A stretch of 64,000 nucleotides of DNA from Lineus longissimus (lineage: Eukaryota; Nemertea; Pilidiophora; Heteronemertea; Lineidae). Shown here in pieces: positions 51,608 to 61,353 of this stretch. Every line of letters begins with the position of its first letter. Within the stretch, counting starts at the first letter, position 1. Below the pieces are notes generated by a model that worked only from the letters and a program-made list of their open reading frames with translations, was not told where the DNA came from and searched no databases. The stretch covers positions 11,842,349 through 11,906,348 of the forward strand of contig NC_088318.1 in the NCBI RefSeq assembly GCF_910592395.1. Direction: 5' to 3'. A program made the position numbers and the translations under genes.

Positions 51608-51900
51608 GGGCTCGACAAAACTTCACGGTTTACAGATTTTGATGAAAATCGAAATGTAAACATGGATGAAATGATTTTTTAATAAACTGCTGCAGTTGAT
51701 TCTTAAATGTGCATTTCTTTTTCCGACTCAATTTGATATGATAATGATGAAATGCAACAAGAAAATATGGATCAATTGTTGGGGATGATATTTAATTTAA
51801 TTCAAAGGTGTTTAACAGCATATTTGGCCATTTTTTTCCTCAAGAAAACGCTTCAGTAGGGTCAAAAATCATTTTCGAACTTGGGTACAATAATTGTGAG

Positions 51901-52009
51901 CCCTGATAGGATGTATTGCCCAAGAATAAACCACAAAACGAATGAGCTACTTTAATCCAACAAACTTTAATAAGCTGATTTAATTCATCAAGTAGAACAT
52001 TAGAGAACC
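51901..52009 (+). repeat. Segment shared with the end of the duplicated locus
   Basis: This 109-bp segment is roughly 85% identical by eye to 58251-58360. Both begin CCCTGAT and end AGTAGAACATTAGAGAAC. The + frame reads PDRMYCPRINHKTNELL here and PDGMFCRRINNKTNELL there. Confidence 0.85.
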
Positions 52010-53452
52010 TAGTTAAATCTAAAGGTTTGAAGATCAGTGACTGCACCTATATTTAATCAGAGGGTACAAGGAAGGCCTCCTATATTAAGCAACTGACAAG
52101 GTCAATAGAGGGGTACACCAAACAAGCCCCTGAGCCTGCCTGTGGTGAGACTCTCGTCCACTGACGTTGATCCCATCAGAGAATCATATCTACTGTTTCT
52201 AATGTGGGAAGATGGCTTGTGGTGGTGCTGAACCTGTTTTGACAACTGAATCAAGACGTTATCTCTATCAAATTCCCTTAGTTTGATACTGATTACCTTC
52301 CAAAAGCATGACGAACGTGAGATTGGCTTAGGCGACAGTGGCGCTGTCTCGCGGCAGAAAATAGAACTGAAATCTTTGTCCAAAACTCTCAGTTCCTCTT
52401 TCTACCGCTAGATAGCATTACTGCCGCCTAGGTCACTCGTATGAGATTGAGCATGTTTTGGGCCCTTTACATGAATAGATTTTTTGGTATTACCAATGAT
52501 ATAAGACACAGGGTGGGGCCTGAAGTTATATTTGCAATGCTCTACAATTTCTTACCCTGGTAATTTTTCTCTGTCACCTTTCCGAATTCAGGATATTCCG
52601 AAAAAAATTTAGAGTCGCCGAGTTCCTTTGTTGAAGATTATGTTGCTTACCCTAACCAAACCATTAACCACATTCGTTGACAATACACAGCTATTGCATG
52701 GGCCCCTGCATTCCTAGGACGTCCATTCCTTTTACAGCGGGACGAATAGTTGGTTGTGACAATGTCTTTCAAGACAGGCCTAAGCCTTGCCCATTCAAAA
52801 AATTGACTGTTACGAATGGCGCTCGTTCTCGATTAATTCTCTCCGAACCCGCCCAGTTCTTCTCCATAGCTCAAAAATAGAGACACAGTCCTGAGGAAAC
52901 AAGACATCTCCAGCCTAGACTCATATGAGGCTGTTCTTTTCGTCATCCTGATCGTCCTCCGTGCGACAGTGCTAAGTCGGTCCACTGGCGTCCGAAGTGT
53001 AACAAACACCTGAGACATTTCTAACATTTCCTCCGCATTGGCCGAAAAAGAGCGCAAAAACAAGTGCCCCCAATCAGAGCATTTGAGTGCACGGTAGGAG
53101 GAGCTATTCCATGTGGGGTTTAGGATGGGCAAAATCTGGAGTTCGCGCGTTGATGGCTTCAAGGTTCTCCGAGTTTCGCTAGCTTATAGTAAGACAGATT
53201 TTACGGCTTGTCCCCGGAATTGAAAAAAAAGTAAGTTTTATAATTGGTGCTTATTTCCTTGATCTCGTATAGCCAAGGCCAGGGCTGTCTCTCGATATTT
53301 TTAATATTTTTTATATGGCACGGCACAAGGAATGTCTTATTTAAGAATGACAACTGTTTCTGCTGGAAACTGTGCTGGACAGTTAAGAGACTGATATACA
53401 CTGGCGTAGATTTGGGGATCCGATTATCAATAAAGGTGGCGGACGGGCGAGA
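52010..53452. other. Intergenic DNA left of the duplication
   Basis: The minus frame 52833-53162 (109 codons) and others here show no domain, signal or splice context. No gene is supported. The left duplication boundary is at about 53453. Confidence 0.5.
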
Positions 53453-53614
53453 TTGAGTCAAAATTGACCAAACAAATTTAGACTCAGGCCCCAAACGCTG
53501 AAATCATGGCTTGGATGAGGTCTTCATGCCAGGTAAACTTTAGGTGCGAGTGACTATTAGCTTGTTCTGTTGGGAAAGGTAATGTGGCCACAACACGTCC
53601 TGCACATCGAAGGC

Positions 53615-53720
53615 AGAAAAGTGACGTCATCACACTTCCCAGGGTCTATGACGTCTTCAGGCGTTGCGGACGACGTGGTGACGTTGCCAAGGCAGAAACA
53701 AATCAAAGTTTTCGCAAACC
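53615..53720 (+). promoter_or_regulatory. CRE cluster upstream of the copy 1 ORF
   Basis: A perfect CRE palindrome TGACGTCA is at 53622-53629. TATGACGTCTTC, GACGACGTGG and GGTGACGTTG follow within 60 bases. The ORF start is at 53760, so these could be promoter or 5'UTR sites. Confidence 0.45.
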
Positions 53721-53759
53721 AAACTTGTTTTCATCTTGCGCACTTCTTATTTTACGAAA

Positions 53760-54509
53760 ATGGGATGTAAGCATACAAAAGTAAAGCCGTTTAAAGATCC
53801 GAATAAAAGCAGGAGGTGGAGCGAGGAGTCTTGCTCCAGTACAGAGGAGAAGAGAGCCAAAATTGAGCGTGAGAAGGAGTTTGAGCGAAGCTGCAATTCC
53901 AGGGCTGGCAGCTGCTCGGCTCGGTCAAGCTGTTCGAGGATTCCAAGCGTGGACTCCGAGGGATTTCCTATGAAGGGACCTTCCCCCTTCGCTAGTACCA
54001 ACATAACAACCTTCACAATCGAAGTCCGGGAGGAGGTGAAACCACCAGCATCTGTAACATTATGCGACCTCAGGCCCGCGAAGCTGCCTCCAATGAAACA
54101 TGTCGTGCCAAGCGCAGCACGGGGCACGCGCCCAGCATATCATGCACCTCGGCCGTACGACTTCTTGGTGTACGGTATCGGTATGGAGAACCCCGGACCG
54201 TCAGAAGCATACCGGGGACCGACACAAACACCCGATGAGATGGAGCTTGATTTAGAATTGGAGACGATCTATCTTCCAACCGAAACAAAGCGACAAGTTC
54301 CAGCTGAGCCAGAAAGGGAAATCTCCCCATTTAATGCAATTCGGCCAAAAACGAGGAGGGGGCGTCTCGGCGGTGCGAAGGGACCCAGGACAGTAACGCT
54401 TTTCGAGAGGCGACATAAAGATCCCCACCAAGCCAGTAAGCCAGCAGGTGATATTGTTGTGGTGGACATGGAGATGGAGGACTGGGATGACGAAAACTCT
54501 GATTTTTAA
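53760..54509 (+). CDS. Unrecognised MGC-type acylated, disordered protein, copy 1
   Basis: An intact single frame of 249 aa from the ATG at 53760 (context AAAATGG) to TAA. I do not recognise the family. The start MGCKHTKVKP fits N-myristoylation (Gly2, Thr6), with Cys3 for palmitoylation and nearby Lys, so membrane anchoring is predicted. Residues ~15-60 are Ser/Arg/Glu-rich and charged (EESCSSTEEKRAKIEREKEF). The middle is Pro-rich, with a block APRPYDFLVYGIGMENPGPS that looks like the most ordered part. Then comes an acidic stretch DEMELDLELETIYLPTE, a basic KTRRGRLGGAKGPR patch, and an acidic tail ending DMEMEDWDDENSDF. No catalytic motif or transmembrane segment is visible. Near-identity to copy 2, with no frame-breaking change over 245 codons, supports a real gene, though the duplication may simply be too young to decay. 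Confidence 0.68.
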   Translation: MGCKHTKVKPFKDPNKSRRWSEESCSSTEEKRAKIEREKEFERSCNSRAGSCSARSSCSRIPSVDSEGFPMKGPSPFASTNITTFTIEVREEVKPPASVTLCDLRPAKLPPMKHVVPSAARGTRPAYHAPRPYDFLVYGIGMENPGPSEAYRGPTQTPDEMELDLELETIYLPTETKRQVPAEPEREISPFNAIRPKTRRGRLGGAKGPRTVTLFERRHKDPHQASKPAGDIVVVDMEMEDWDDENSDF

Positions 54510-54586
54510 ATTGGTGAGGAAATGCCCACATTTCTTTAAAATGTTCGTCTTGAGTTCATATATACCTTTAGGGTCACAATGTGGGA

Positions 54587-54598
54587 GGGGGGGGGGGG
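54587..54598 (+). repeat. Poly-G run (12 G; 16 in copy 2)
   Basis: A homopolymer just after the ORF; the matching run in copy 2 is at 61431-61446. Confidence 0.85.
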
Positions 54599-54829
54599 CT
54601 CGTCAAAAAAGCTTTTCTGACAAGCACATCCTTAAAAGTGTCCTCGTATATTTCTGTTTCACTTTGTTGTCTTCCAGTTTCTTCTTTTTTGCATTCACTC
54701 ATTTTGTTTTGACTCAGTCTCTTGTCCCACCACAAGTCCAAGATTGATGCAATGTAACCTTCTTTTTTACAGCCACTTGCTTTAATTAGGACCCTTCCCG
54801 AGACATGCGTACACGACGACAGACTTATT

Positions 54830-55160
54830 TTGACAAGACGCCGATAATCCCTTGCCAAGACTTTTATGGGTGTTAGGGCGGACAATAGACTCTTGTCAAG
54901 ACTTATGTTGACAACAAGATATAACCTTGTCAAGACTTTCAAATGGACATGACAATAGGTGCTTGTCAACTGAACTTATATGAGTATATACGCGGACTGG
55001 ACGAATGACCCTTGTCAAGACTTATGTGGACAAGAAGATAGACACTTGTCAAGACTTTTAAGTAAGCAGGACAATAGGTGCCTGACAAATTAGACTTATA
55101 TGAATATCCACGCGGACAGGACGATAGACCGTTGTCAAGATTAATGTGGACAAGAAGATA
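54830..55160. repeat. ~120-bp degenerate tandem spacer
   Basis: Blocks with TTGTCAAGACTTATGTGGAC, GACAATAGGTGC and CGCGGACNGGACGA recur at about 120-bp spacing, roughly 2.5 times. The equivalent in copy 2 is 61677-62008. Minus-strand frames here are repeat artefacts. Confidence 0.75.
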
Positions 55161-55204
55161 TCGTGTTGAATCACACAAGCCAACTGAAGACCTCCAGCAA
55201 TCCA

Positions 55205-55273
55205 ATTGATGATACTGTCGTGATGGTCCTAGAGGTGGGAGAGTCCGACGACGAAAGTCTCATAGATTTTTAA
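55205..55273 (+). pseudogene. Relic second copy of the acidic C-terminus
   Basis: A + frame reads IDDTVVMVLEVGESDDESLI then DF and TAA. It aligns with the end of the 249-aa protein (GDIVVVDMEMEDWDDENSDF). The DNA after both stops is the same (TTTTTAAATTGGTGAGG). There is no ATG and no long upstream frame, so it is a relic or an alternative 3' exon (a CCTCCAG acceptor-like site precedes it). Copy 2 has it at 62053-62121. Confidence 0.6.
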
Positions 55274-55287
55274 ATTGGTGAGGTGGT

Positions 55288-55554
55288 ATGGCGAGTGGCA
55301 CCACGGCACTTAATCTTGTAAGTACTAGAGTCAAAGCAATGGGGGCGCATGCAAACCCAAGTCTTTCCCCGTGCACACTTTTAAATCTCGGAACTCATTT
55401 CTACATCGCTTCGTGTAGGAGTGGAGCCGGCCGGGTAGCGGACCACACTGTTCTTGCAAGTCCTCTACGTTACTCACGACAGGGAACGCAGAAGAAGAAG
55501 AGGTATGCGCTAAAAAATACTTTATTTTTCTTTCAGATTACTTTGTTTAACTGA
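55288..55554 (+). CDS. Short open frame of unknown status, copy 1
   Basis: 88 codons starting MASGTTALNL. The same frame is intact in copy 2 (62136-62402), with two replacement changes and one silent change. No motif is recognised. GTAAGT inside the tenth codon region and a TTTCTTTCAG near the 3' end suggest splice sites, so the frame may be chance. Confidence 0.25.
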   Translation: MASGTTALNLVSTRVKAMGAHANPSLSPCTLLNLGTHFYIASCRSGAGRVADHTVLASPLRYSRQGTQKKKRYALKNTLFFFQITLFN

Positions 55555-55602
55555 CTGTAACTTCTCAAGTCTACCGCTATCGATATTGACGACACGGCGC
55601 AG

Positions 55603-55830
55603 TTGCTACCGATAAGACGACTCGATGCTACTGCTACCGATGATAGCGATGCGACAAAGTTGTTACCGATACGTCCAGCGCAACTGATACCAATAATGAC
55701 GACCGACACTACTATAACTGGTAATAACAACCGGGCACAATTAACTATAATTACCGGTAATGACGAACTGGCATTACTATTACCAAAATTGACGTCACAC
55801 GATGCTGCTGCGACAGTTTTGCCTCCTTAG
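55603..55830 (+). CDS. Short Thr/Leu-rich open frame, copy 1
   Basis: 75 codons, MLPIRRLDATATDDSDATKL and on, low complexity with LLP repeats. It is intact in copy 2 (62451-62678). There is a stop just upstream in frame, and no motif is recognised. Confidence 0.22.
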   Translation: MLPIRRLDATATDDSDATKLLPIRPAQLIPIMTTDTTITGNNNRAQLTIITGNDELALLLPKLTSHDAAATVLPP

Positions 55831-56560
55831 CTTTGGCAGGCAGCCAGTCTAGGATAGGAGAAGGAGAACTCCGATACAAAACCCGAGACTGGCCTTCTTA
55901 GCCTCCGTAGGCTCAGTAGGAGAAGGAAAACTCTGATTTAAAACCTGTGATTAATGGGGGAGACTGGCCTCCTTAGCCTTGGTAGGCAACCAGTCTAGGA
56001 GAAGGAAAAGTCTGATTCAAAACCCGTGATATATGGGGGAGACTGGCCTCCTTAGCCTTGGTAGGCAACCAGTCTAGGAGAAGGAACTGTTTGATTTAAA
56101 ACCCGTGATATATGGGGGAGACTGGCCTCCTTAGCCTTGGCAGGCAACCAGTCTAGGAGAAGGAAAACTCTGATGTAAAAGCCGTGATATATGGGGGAGA
56201 CTGGCCTCCTTAGCCTTGGCAGGCAACCAGTCTAGGAGAAGGAAAAGTCTGATTCAAAACCCGTGATATATGGGGGAGACTGGCCTCCTTAGCCTTGGCA
56301 GGCAACCAGTCTAGGAGAAGGAAAAGTCTGATTCAAAACCCGTGATATATGGGGGAGACTGGCCTCCTTAGCCTTGGCAGGCAACCAGTTTAGGAGAAGG
56401 AAAACTCTGATTTAAAACCCGTGATATATGGGGGAGACTGGCCTCCTTAGCCTTGGCAGGCAACCAGTTTAGGAGAAGGAAAACTCTGATTTAAAACCCG
56501 TGATATATGGGGGAGACTGGCCTCCAGTCAAGGAGGGAAAACTCTGATATAAAAGCCGTG
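55831..56560 (+). repeat. 79-bp tandem array, about 8 units plus a degenerate leader
   Basis: Units begin at GGCCTCCTTAGCCTTGG: 55966, 56045, 56124, 56203, 56282, 56361, 56440 and 56519, exactly 79 bp apart. The unit also carries AGGCAACCAGTCTAGGAGAA and CCCGTGATATATGGGGGAGA. Not a multiple of three, so no continuous frame runs through it. Confidence 0.97.
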
Positions 56561-56596
56561 CAGTAAATGTACGTATTCTATCACTCTCGGTTTTTA

Positions 56597-58235
56597 CGAC
56601 GCTTTCGTCAACCCAGACCTCTTCTGACTGCTGTTACGACGCTTCCGTCCTTGTTATATGATGATGCTGTTACTACCATAAATGCTGTGACTGCTGTGAT
56701 GACGCTTTCGTCCCCGTTATATGATGATGCTGTTACTGCTATGAATGTTTGGACTGCTGTGATGACGCTTTCGTCCCTGTTATATGATGATGCTTTTACT
56801 ACCAATGTTTCGACTGCTGTGATGACGCTTCCGTCCTTGTTATATGATGATGCTGTTACTCCCACAAATGTTTGGACTGCTGTGATGATGATGATGCTGT
56901 TACTACCATAAATGCTTCGACTGATGTGATAACGCTTCCGTCCTTGTTATATGATGATGCTGTTACTACAATAAATGCTTCGACTGATGTGATGACGCTT
57001 CCGTCCTTGTTATATGATGATGCTGTTACTACCATAAATGCTTCGACTGATGTGATGACGCTTCCGTCCTTGTTATATGATGATGCTGTTACTACAATAA
57101 ATGCTTCGACTGATGTGATGACGCTTCCGTCCTTGTTATATGATGATGCTGTTACTACAATAAATGCTTTGACTGATGTGATGACGCTTCCGTCCTTGTT
57201 ATATGATGATGCTGTTACTACCATAAATGCTTCGACTGATGTGATGACGCTTCCGTCCTTGTTATATGATGATGCTGTTACTACAATAAATGCTTCGACT
57301 GATGTGATGACGCTTCCGTCCTTGTTATATGATGATGCTGTTACTACAATAAATGCTTCGACTGATGTGATGACGCTTCCGTCCTTGTTATATGATGATG
57401 CTGTTACTCCCACGAATGTTTGGACTGATGTGATGACGCTTTCGTCCTTGCTGTATGATGATGCTGTTACTCCCACGAGTGATGACGCTTCCGTCCTTGT
57501 TATATGATGATGCTGTTACTCCCACGAATGTTTGGACTGATGTGATGACGCTTCCGTCCTTGTTATATGATGATGCTGTTACTACAATAAATGCTTCGAC
57601 TGCTGTGATGACGCTTCCGTCCTTGTTATATGATAATGCTGTTACTACAATAAATGCTTCGACTGATGTGATGACGCTTCCGTCCTTGTTATATGATGAT
57701 GCTGTTACTACAATAAATGCTTCGACTGATGTGATGACGCTTCCGTCCTTGTTATATGATGCTGTTACTCCCAGGAATGTTTGGACTGCTGTGATGACGC
57801 TTCCGTCCTTGTTATATGATGATGTTGTTACTGCTATGAATGTTTGGACTGCTGTGATGACGCTTCCGTCCCCGTTATATGATGATGCTGTTACTACCAT
57901 AAATGCTTTGATTGCTGTGATGACGCTTCCGTCTGTTTTTATGATGATGCTGTTACTACCAATGTTTCGACTGCTGTGATGACGCTTCTGTCCCCATTAT
58001 ATGATGATGCTGTTACTGCTATGAATGTTTGGACTGCTGTGATGGCGCTTTCGTCCCTGTTATATGATGATGCTGTTACTACCATGAATGTTTGGTCTGC
58101 TGTGATGACGCTTCCATCCCTGTTATATGATGATGCTGTTACTGCTATGAATGTTTGGACTGCTGTGATGGCGCTTTCGTCCCTGTTATATGATGATGCT
58201 GTTACTACCATGAATGTTTGGTCTGCTGTGATGAC
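56597..58235. repeat. 63-bp tandem array, about 26 units, open on both strands
   Basis: Each unit contains GATGACGCTTCCGTCCTTGT and TATATGATGATGCTGTTACT. The + strand encodes a 21-residue repeat with core MTLPSLLYDDAVTTINAS; the minus strand encodes one with core VVTASSYNKDGSVITSVE. Breaks occur at a few irregular units (for example near 57478, 57760 and 57935). Outer units (GCTATGAATGTTTGGACTGC type) differ from the homogeneous centre. It ends at the CCCTGATGG boundary. Confidence 0.96.
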
Positions 58236-58360
58236 GCTAACGACTTCAAACCCTGATGGAATGTTTTGCCGAAGAATAAACAACAAAACCAATGAACTAC
58301 TTTTAATCGAACAAACTTTAATGAGCTGATTTAATTCGTAAAGTAGAACATTAGAGAACC

Positions 58361-59374
58361 CTTACTGTGGTATGAAAATAGAGGAGAAAAGCAATTTAAT
58401 GTTTCTTAAACTTCTTCAGGAAATCTTTTTTACCACTTTATTCCAGGTCAATGTTTGCTTGGTGAGCTTACAGGTGGACCAGACTAGCAGGCTCGCAACA
58501 CTGGCTCGAAAAAAAATGGAAATTAAAAACCCTCTCTCTAGCGAACATCTCAAAACTTCTGAACACAGAAGAAGAAGTAAAAGCTTCCAGAACCAGAAGG
58601 AGATGAAAAAAACATCACATTGTCATTGGTTTTAATTACCATTCTGGACGATGCTTTTCTTCAAATAGAGTCCAACAGAATGGCTTGATATTATTGGACT
58701 GGTGTTTTGTGTTCTTCTCAGAGAGAATAGTCTGAAATTGAGTGGTCTCCAGAAGTCCTCCACACTGGGTCTGTCCTCCATCGTCAAGTGATTGACACTT
58801 GATTATTTGTTATGAGTTGAGGCATGAAACAGCGGTCTGGGTCGACAGTGAAGTCAATGAAAATTCCTTGCTTGGGACGGTACACCCGAATCATCTTGCT
58901 TGGGACGAGCACCCGTATCATCTTGCAAGTAACAAGACCACCCTTCCATCCCGATCTGAGATTCGACTGATCCCAGCTGCAACCATAGTAGTTCATTGAA
59001 GTCGCCTTGAAGCTGAAAGGAAGGCATTGTATGTGAGATGTTGGCTCCAAACCCATTCACAGTCCTGTGTGAATTTTCAATGACTAAATACTGATTGGGC
59101 CTTTAGACAAATTTTGCTATTGATTAATTTCTTTGCCCATTAGCACTGAATGACTAATTGAGGACACCAGCCAACACGTACTTTCAAACTGGATCATGTG
59201 CATGTTCTCTTAAACCATAGGGCTGAACTTCCACTGGCACTGTGCTTAACTCCATCACCACTTTTCAGATTTTCTCCTGCTGCCATTGCAAGGAGACTAA
59301 CCCGGTCTCACACTGAAAGTATTATGAGTCAGAAAGTTTCTGAATTCCCACTTTTTTGTACCTGATGTTAGCAT
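58361..59374. other. Unique spacer between the arrays and PSMG4
   Basis: A + frame at 58372-58635 ends in a basic stretch (SSEHLKTSEHRRRSKSFQNQ) behind a TTATTCCAG acceptor-like site, with no family match. On the minus strand this is the likely PSMG4 3'UTR; TTTATT at 58437-58442 is a possible minus-strand poly(A) signal. No firm gene. Confidence 0.4.
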
Positions 59375-60244
59375 TCAGAACTTGTCAGGGTTGACCTTCA
59401 TTTCTTCTGCCACTCTTTTCTCCACCAGTGGCATCAACTGCCTGTCATGTGGAAGACATGAACTCACAAATACCTGCTTGCCAGTCTTCTTGGCTAAAAT
59501 TTTACAAAAGAAATTACATTACTTGCAACAGGTTCAGTATACAAGCCATAGCCAGAGAATCTCATCCTGGCCTTTCGAGAAAGTTAGGTTTTCCGAAGAA
59601 AACTCTCTGTCTTGAATAAGCCCGACAGTCAACACTTATTTGAATCAATGTGTTTGGAGAACATTTATACATCCTCCTGACAGTAAGTGTCCATATGTTA
59701 TCATACAAAGAGATGTCATATCGTAGAAACTAAAGGTAAGAGAAATTACCTAATTTCTGTGCAAGTGTAATACTGAAGTCATCATTCCGGTCTCCATGGA
59801 GGTGCGTGCCGAGGGGATTTTTCTCCTGGAACAGAAGTAAAGACTCCAACAATCATTGTGACAATTCACTTGATTTAAAGTTATTTTAAAAGACTAGGTG
59901 GAAATTGCATACGGTAGCTAACTGGACTATTTGGACACAGGTCAGGATGAGGATCTGATTGACACGACGTCTGCCTGTCTCATCACTAAATATACTAGAT
60001 ATATGGTACACCTCCTTCCTCGACAAGATGTTCTTATTACCAACACGTAAAAAGATCTTGATGACATGATGATATAACTTACAAACTTAGTTGTCAAAGC
60101 CATGGCCAGGTTCCCAAAATATGGATCTTTTCCTATCCACAGAAAAAAACTTCCTTCCATCTTGATCACTTGAAAATTAACCTCAAGGTCAAGCAGAGAA
60201 TCACTGAATGTATCATGTTCATTTTTACTATCACAAGTAGTCAT
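59375..60244 (-). CDS. PSMG4: Proteasome assembly chaperone 4
   Basis: Three minus-strand exons join in phase to 118 aa: 60083-60244, 59750-59825, 59375-59493, all GT/AG. Human PSMG4 is about 123 aa. PSMG4 pairs with PSMG3 and helps assemble the 20S proteasome alpha ring in the cytosol. The translation shows VNFQVIKMEGSFFLWIG then NLAMAL (compare human HFHVMRLTDSLFLWVG and NLAVAM), ITLAQKLAKKTGKQVFVSS in the last beta strand region, then LVEKRVAEEMKVNPDKF at the C-terminus, matching LVENRIKEEMEAFPEKF. The chosen ATG (60242-60244) gives the family length; an in-frame extension to 60298 would run into the duplicated unit and is unlikely. The gene lies between the two copies of the duplicated locus. 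Confidence 0.93.
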
Positions 60245-60477
60245 TTTGGACAATGTTTTGGTTTGTTTATAGTCATCAATTTCCAGAGATTGAGTCAAAA
60301 TTCACCAAACAAATTTAGACTCAGGCCCCAAACCCTGAAATCATGGTCATTACCGTCGAAAATGGCTTGGGTGAGGTCTTCATGTCAGGTAAACTTTAGG
60401 TGCGAGTGACTATTAGCTTGTTCTGTTGGGAAAGGTAATGTGGCCACAACACGTCCTGCACATCGAAGGCAGAAAAG

Positions 60478-60485
60478 TGACGTCA
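60478..60485 (+). promoter_or_regulatory. CRE upstream of the copy 2 ORF
   Basis: A perfect TGACGTCA, identical in position and context to 53622-53629 of copy 1. Confidence 0.45.
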
Positions 60486-60615
60486 TCACACTTCCCAGGG
60501 TCTATGACGTCTTCAGGCGTTGCGGACGACGTGGTGACGTTGCCAAGGCAGAAACAAATCAAAGTTTTCGCAAACCAAACTTGTTTTCATCTTGCGCACT
60601 TCTTATTTTACGAAA

Positions 60616-61353
60616 ATGGGATGTAAGCATACAAAAGTAAAGCCGAATAAAAGCAGGAGGTGGAGCGAGGAGTCTTGCTCCAGTACAGAGGAGAAGAGAG
60701 CCAAAATTGAGCGTGAGAAGGAGTTTGAGCGAAGCTGCAATTCCAGGGCTGGCAGCTGCTCGGCTCGGTCAAGCGGTTCGAGGATTCCAAGCGTGGACTC
60801 CGAGGGATTTCCTATCAAGGGACCTTCCCCCTTCGCTAGTACCAACATAACAACCTTCACAATCGAAGTCCGGGAGGAGGTGAAACCACCAGCATCTGTA
60901 ACATTATGCGACCTCAGGCCCGCGAAGCTGCCTCCAATGAAACATGTCGTGCCAAGTGCAGCACGGGGCACGCGCCCAGCATATCATGCACCTCGGCCGT
61001 ACGACTTCTTGGTGTACGGTATCGGTATGGAGAACCCCGGACCGTCAGAAGCATACCGGGGACCGACACAAACACCCGATGAGATGGAGCTTGATTTAGA
61101 ATTGGAGACGATCTATCTTCCAACCGAAACAAAGCGACAAGTTCCAGCTAAGCCAGAAAGAGAAATCTCCCCATTTAATGCAATTCGGCCAAAAACGAGG
61201 AGGGGGCGTCTCGGCGGTGCGAAGGGACCCAGGACAGTAACGCTTTTCGAGAGGCGACATAAAGATCCCCACCAAGCCAGTAAGCCAGCAGGTGATATTG
61301 TCGTGGTGGACATGGAGATGGAGGACTGGGATGACGAAAACTCTGATTTTTAA
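60616..61353 (+). CDS. Unrecognised MGC-type acylated, disordered protein, copy 2
   Basis: A 245-aa intact frame, the paralogue of 53760-54509. Differences seen by eye: loss of four residues after VKP (a clean 12-bp deletion), Cys to Gly in the Ser-rich part, Met to Ile, and Glu to Lys, plus about three silent changes. The myristoylation/palmitoylation N-terminus, the PYDFLVYGIGMENPGPS block, the basic patch and the acidic tail are unchanged. The even mix of replacement and silent changes means the alignment gives no strong sign of purifying selection. Confidence 0.66.
   Translation: MGCKHTKVKPNKSRRWSEESCSSTEEKRAKIEREKEFERSCNSRAGSCSARSSGSRIPSVDSEGFPIKGPSPFASTNITTFTIEVREEVKPPASVTLCDLRPAKLPPMKHVVPSAARGTRPAYHAPRPYDFLVYGIGMENPGPSEAYRGPTQTPDEMELDLELETIYLPTETKRQVPAKPEREISPFNAIRPKTRRGRLGGAKGPRTVTLFERRHKDPHQASKPAGDIVVVDMEMEDWDDENSDF

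Larger units (their letters stand above)
53453..58250 (+). repeat. Locus duplication, copy 1 (complete, ~4.8 kb)
   Basis: From GATTGAGTCAAAATT onward this region matches the sequence starting at 60287, with an offset near 6.84-6.86 kb and only scattered substitutions and small indels. Copy 2 has 18 extra bases near 60345. The order inside is CRE-containing upstream region, acylated-protein ORF, poly-G run, spacer with ~120-bp repeats, acidic-tail relic, two short frames, 79-bp array, 63-bp array. Confidence 0.93.

Noticed and set aside
52833-53162. 109-codon minus frame left of the duplication
   Set aside because: No domain, splice context or repeat in the second copy.
54574-55205. Minus-strand frames with LKVLTRLYLVVNISLDK repeats
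   Set aside because: They follow the ~120-bp tandem spacer and carry no start or family signal; repetition alone explains the open frames.
60245-60298. N-terminal extension of PSMG4 (MTQSLEIDDYKQT)
   Set aside because: It would exceed the family length and run into the duplicated unit; the ATG at 60244 fits better.
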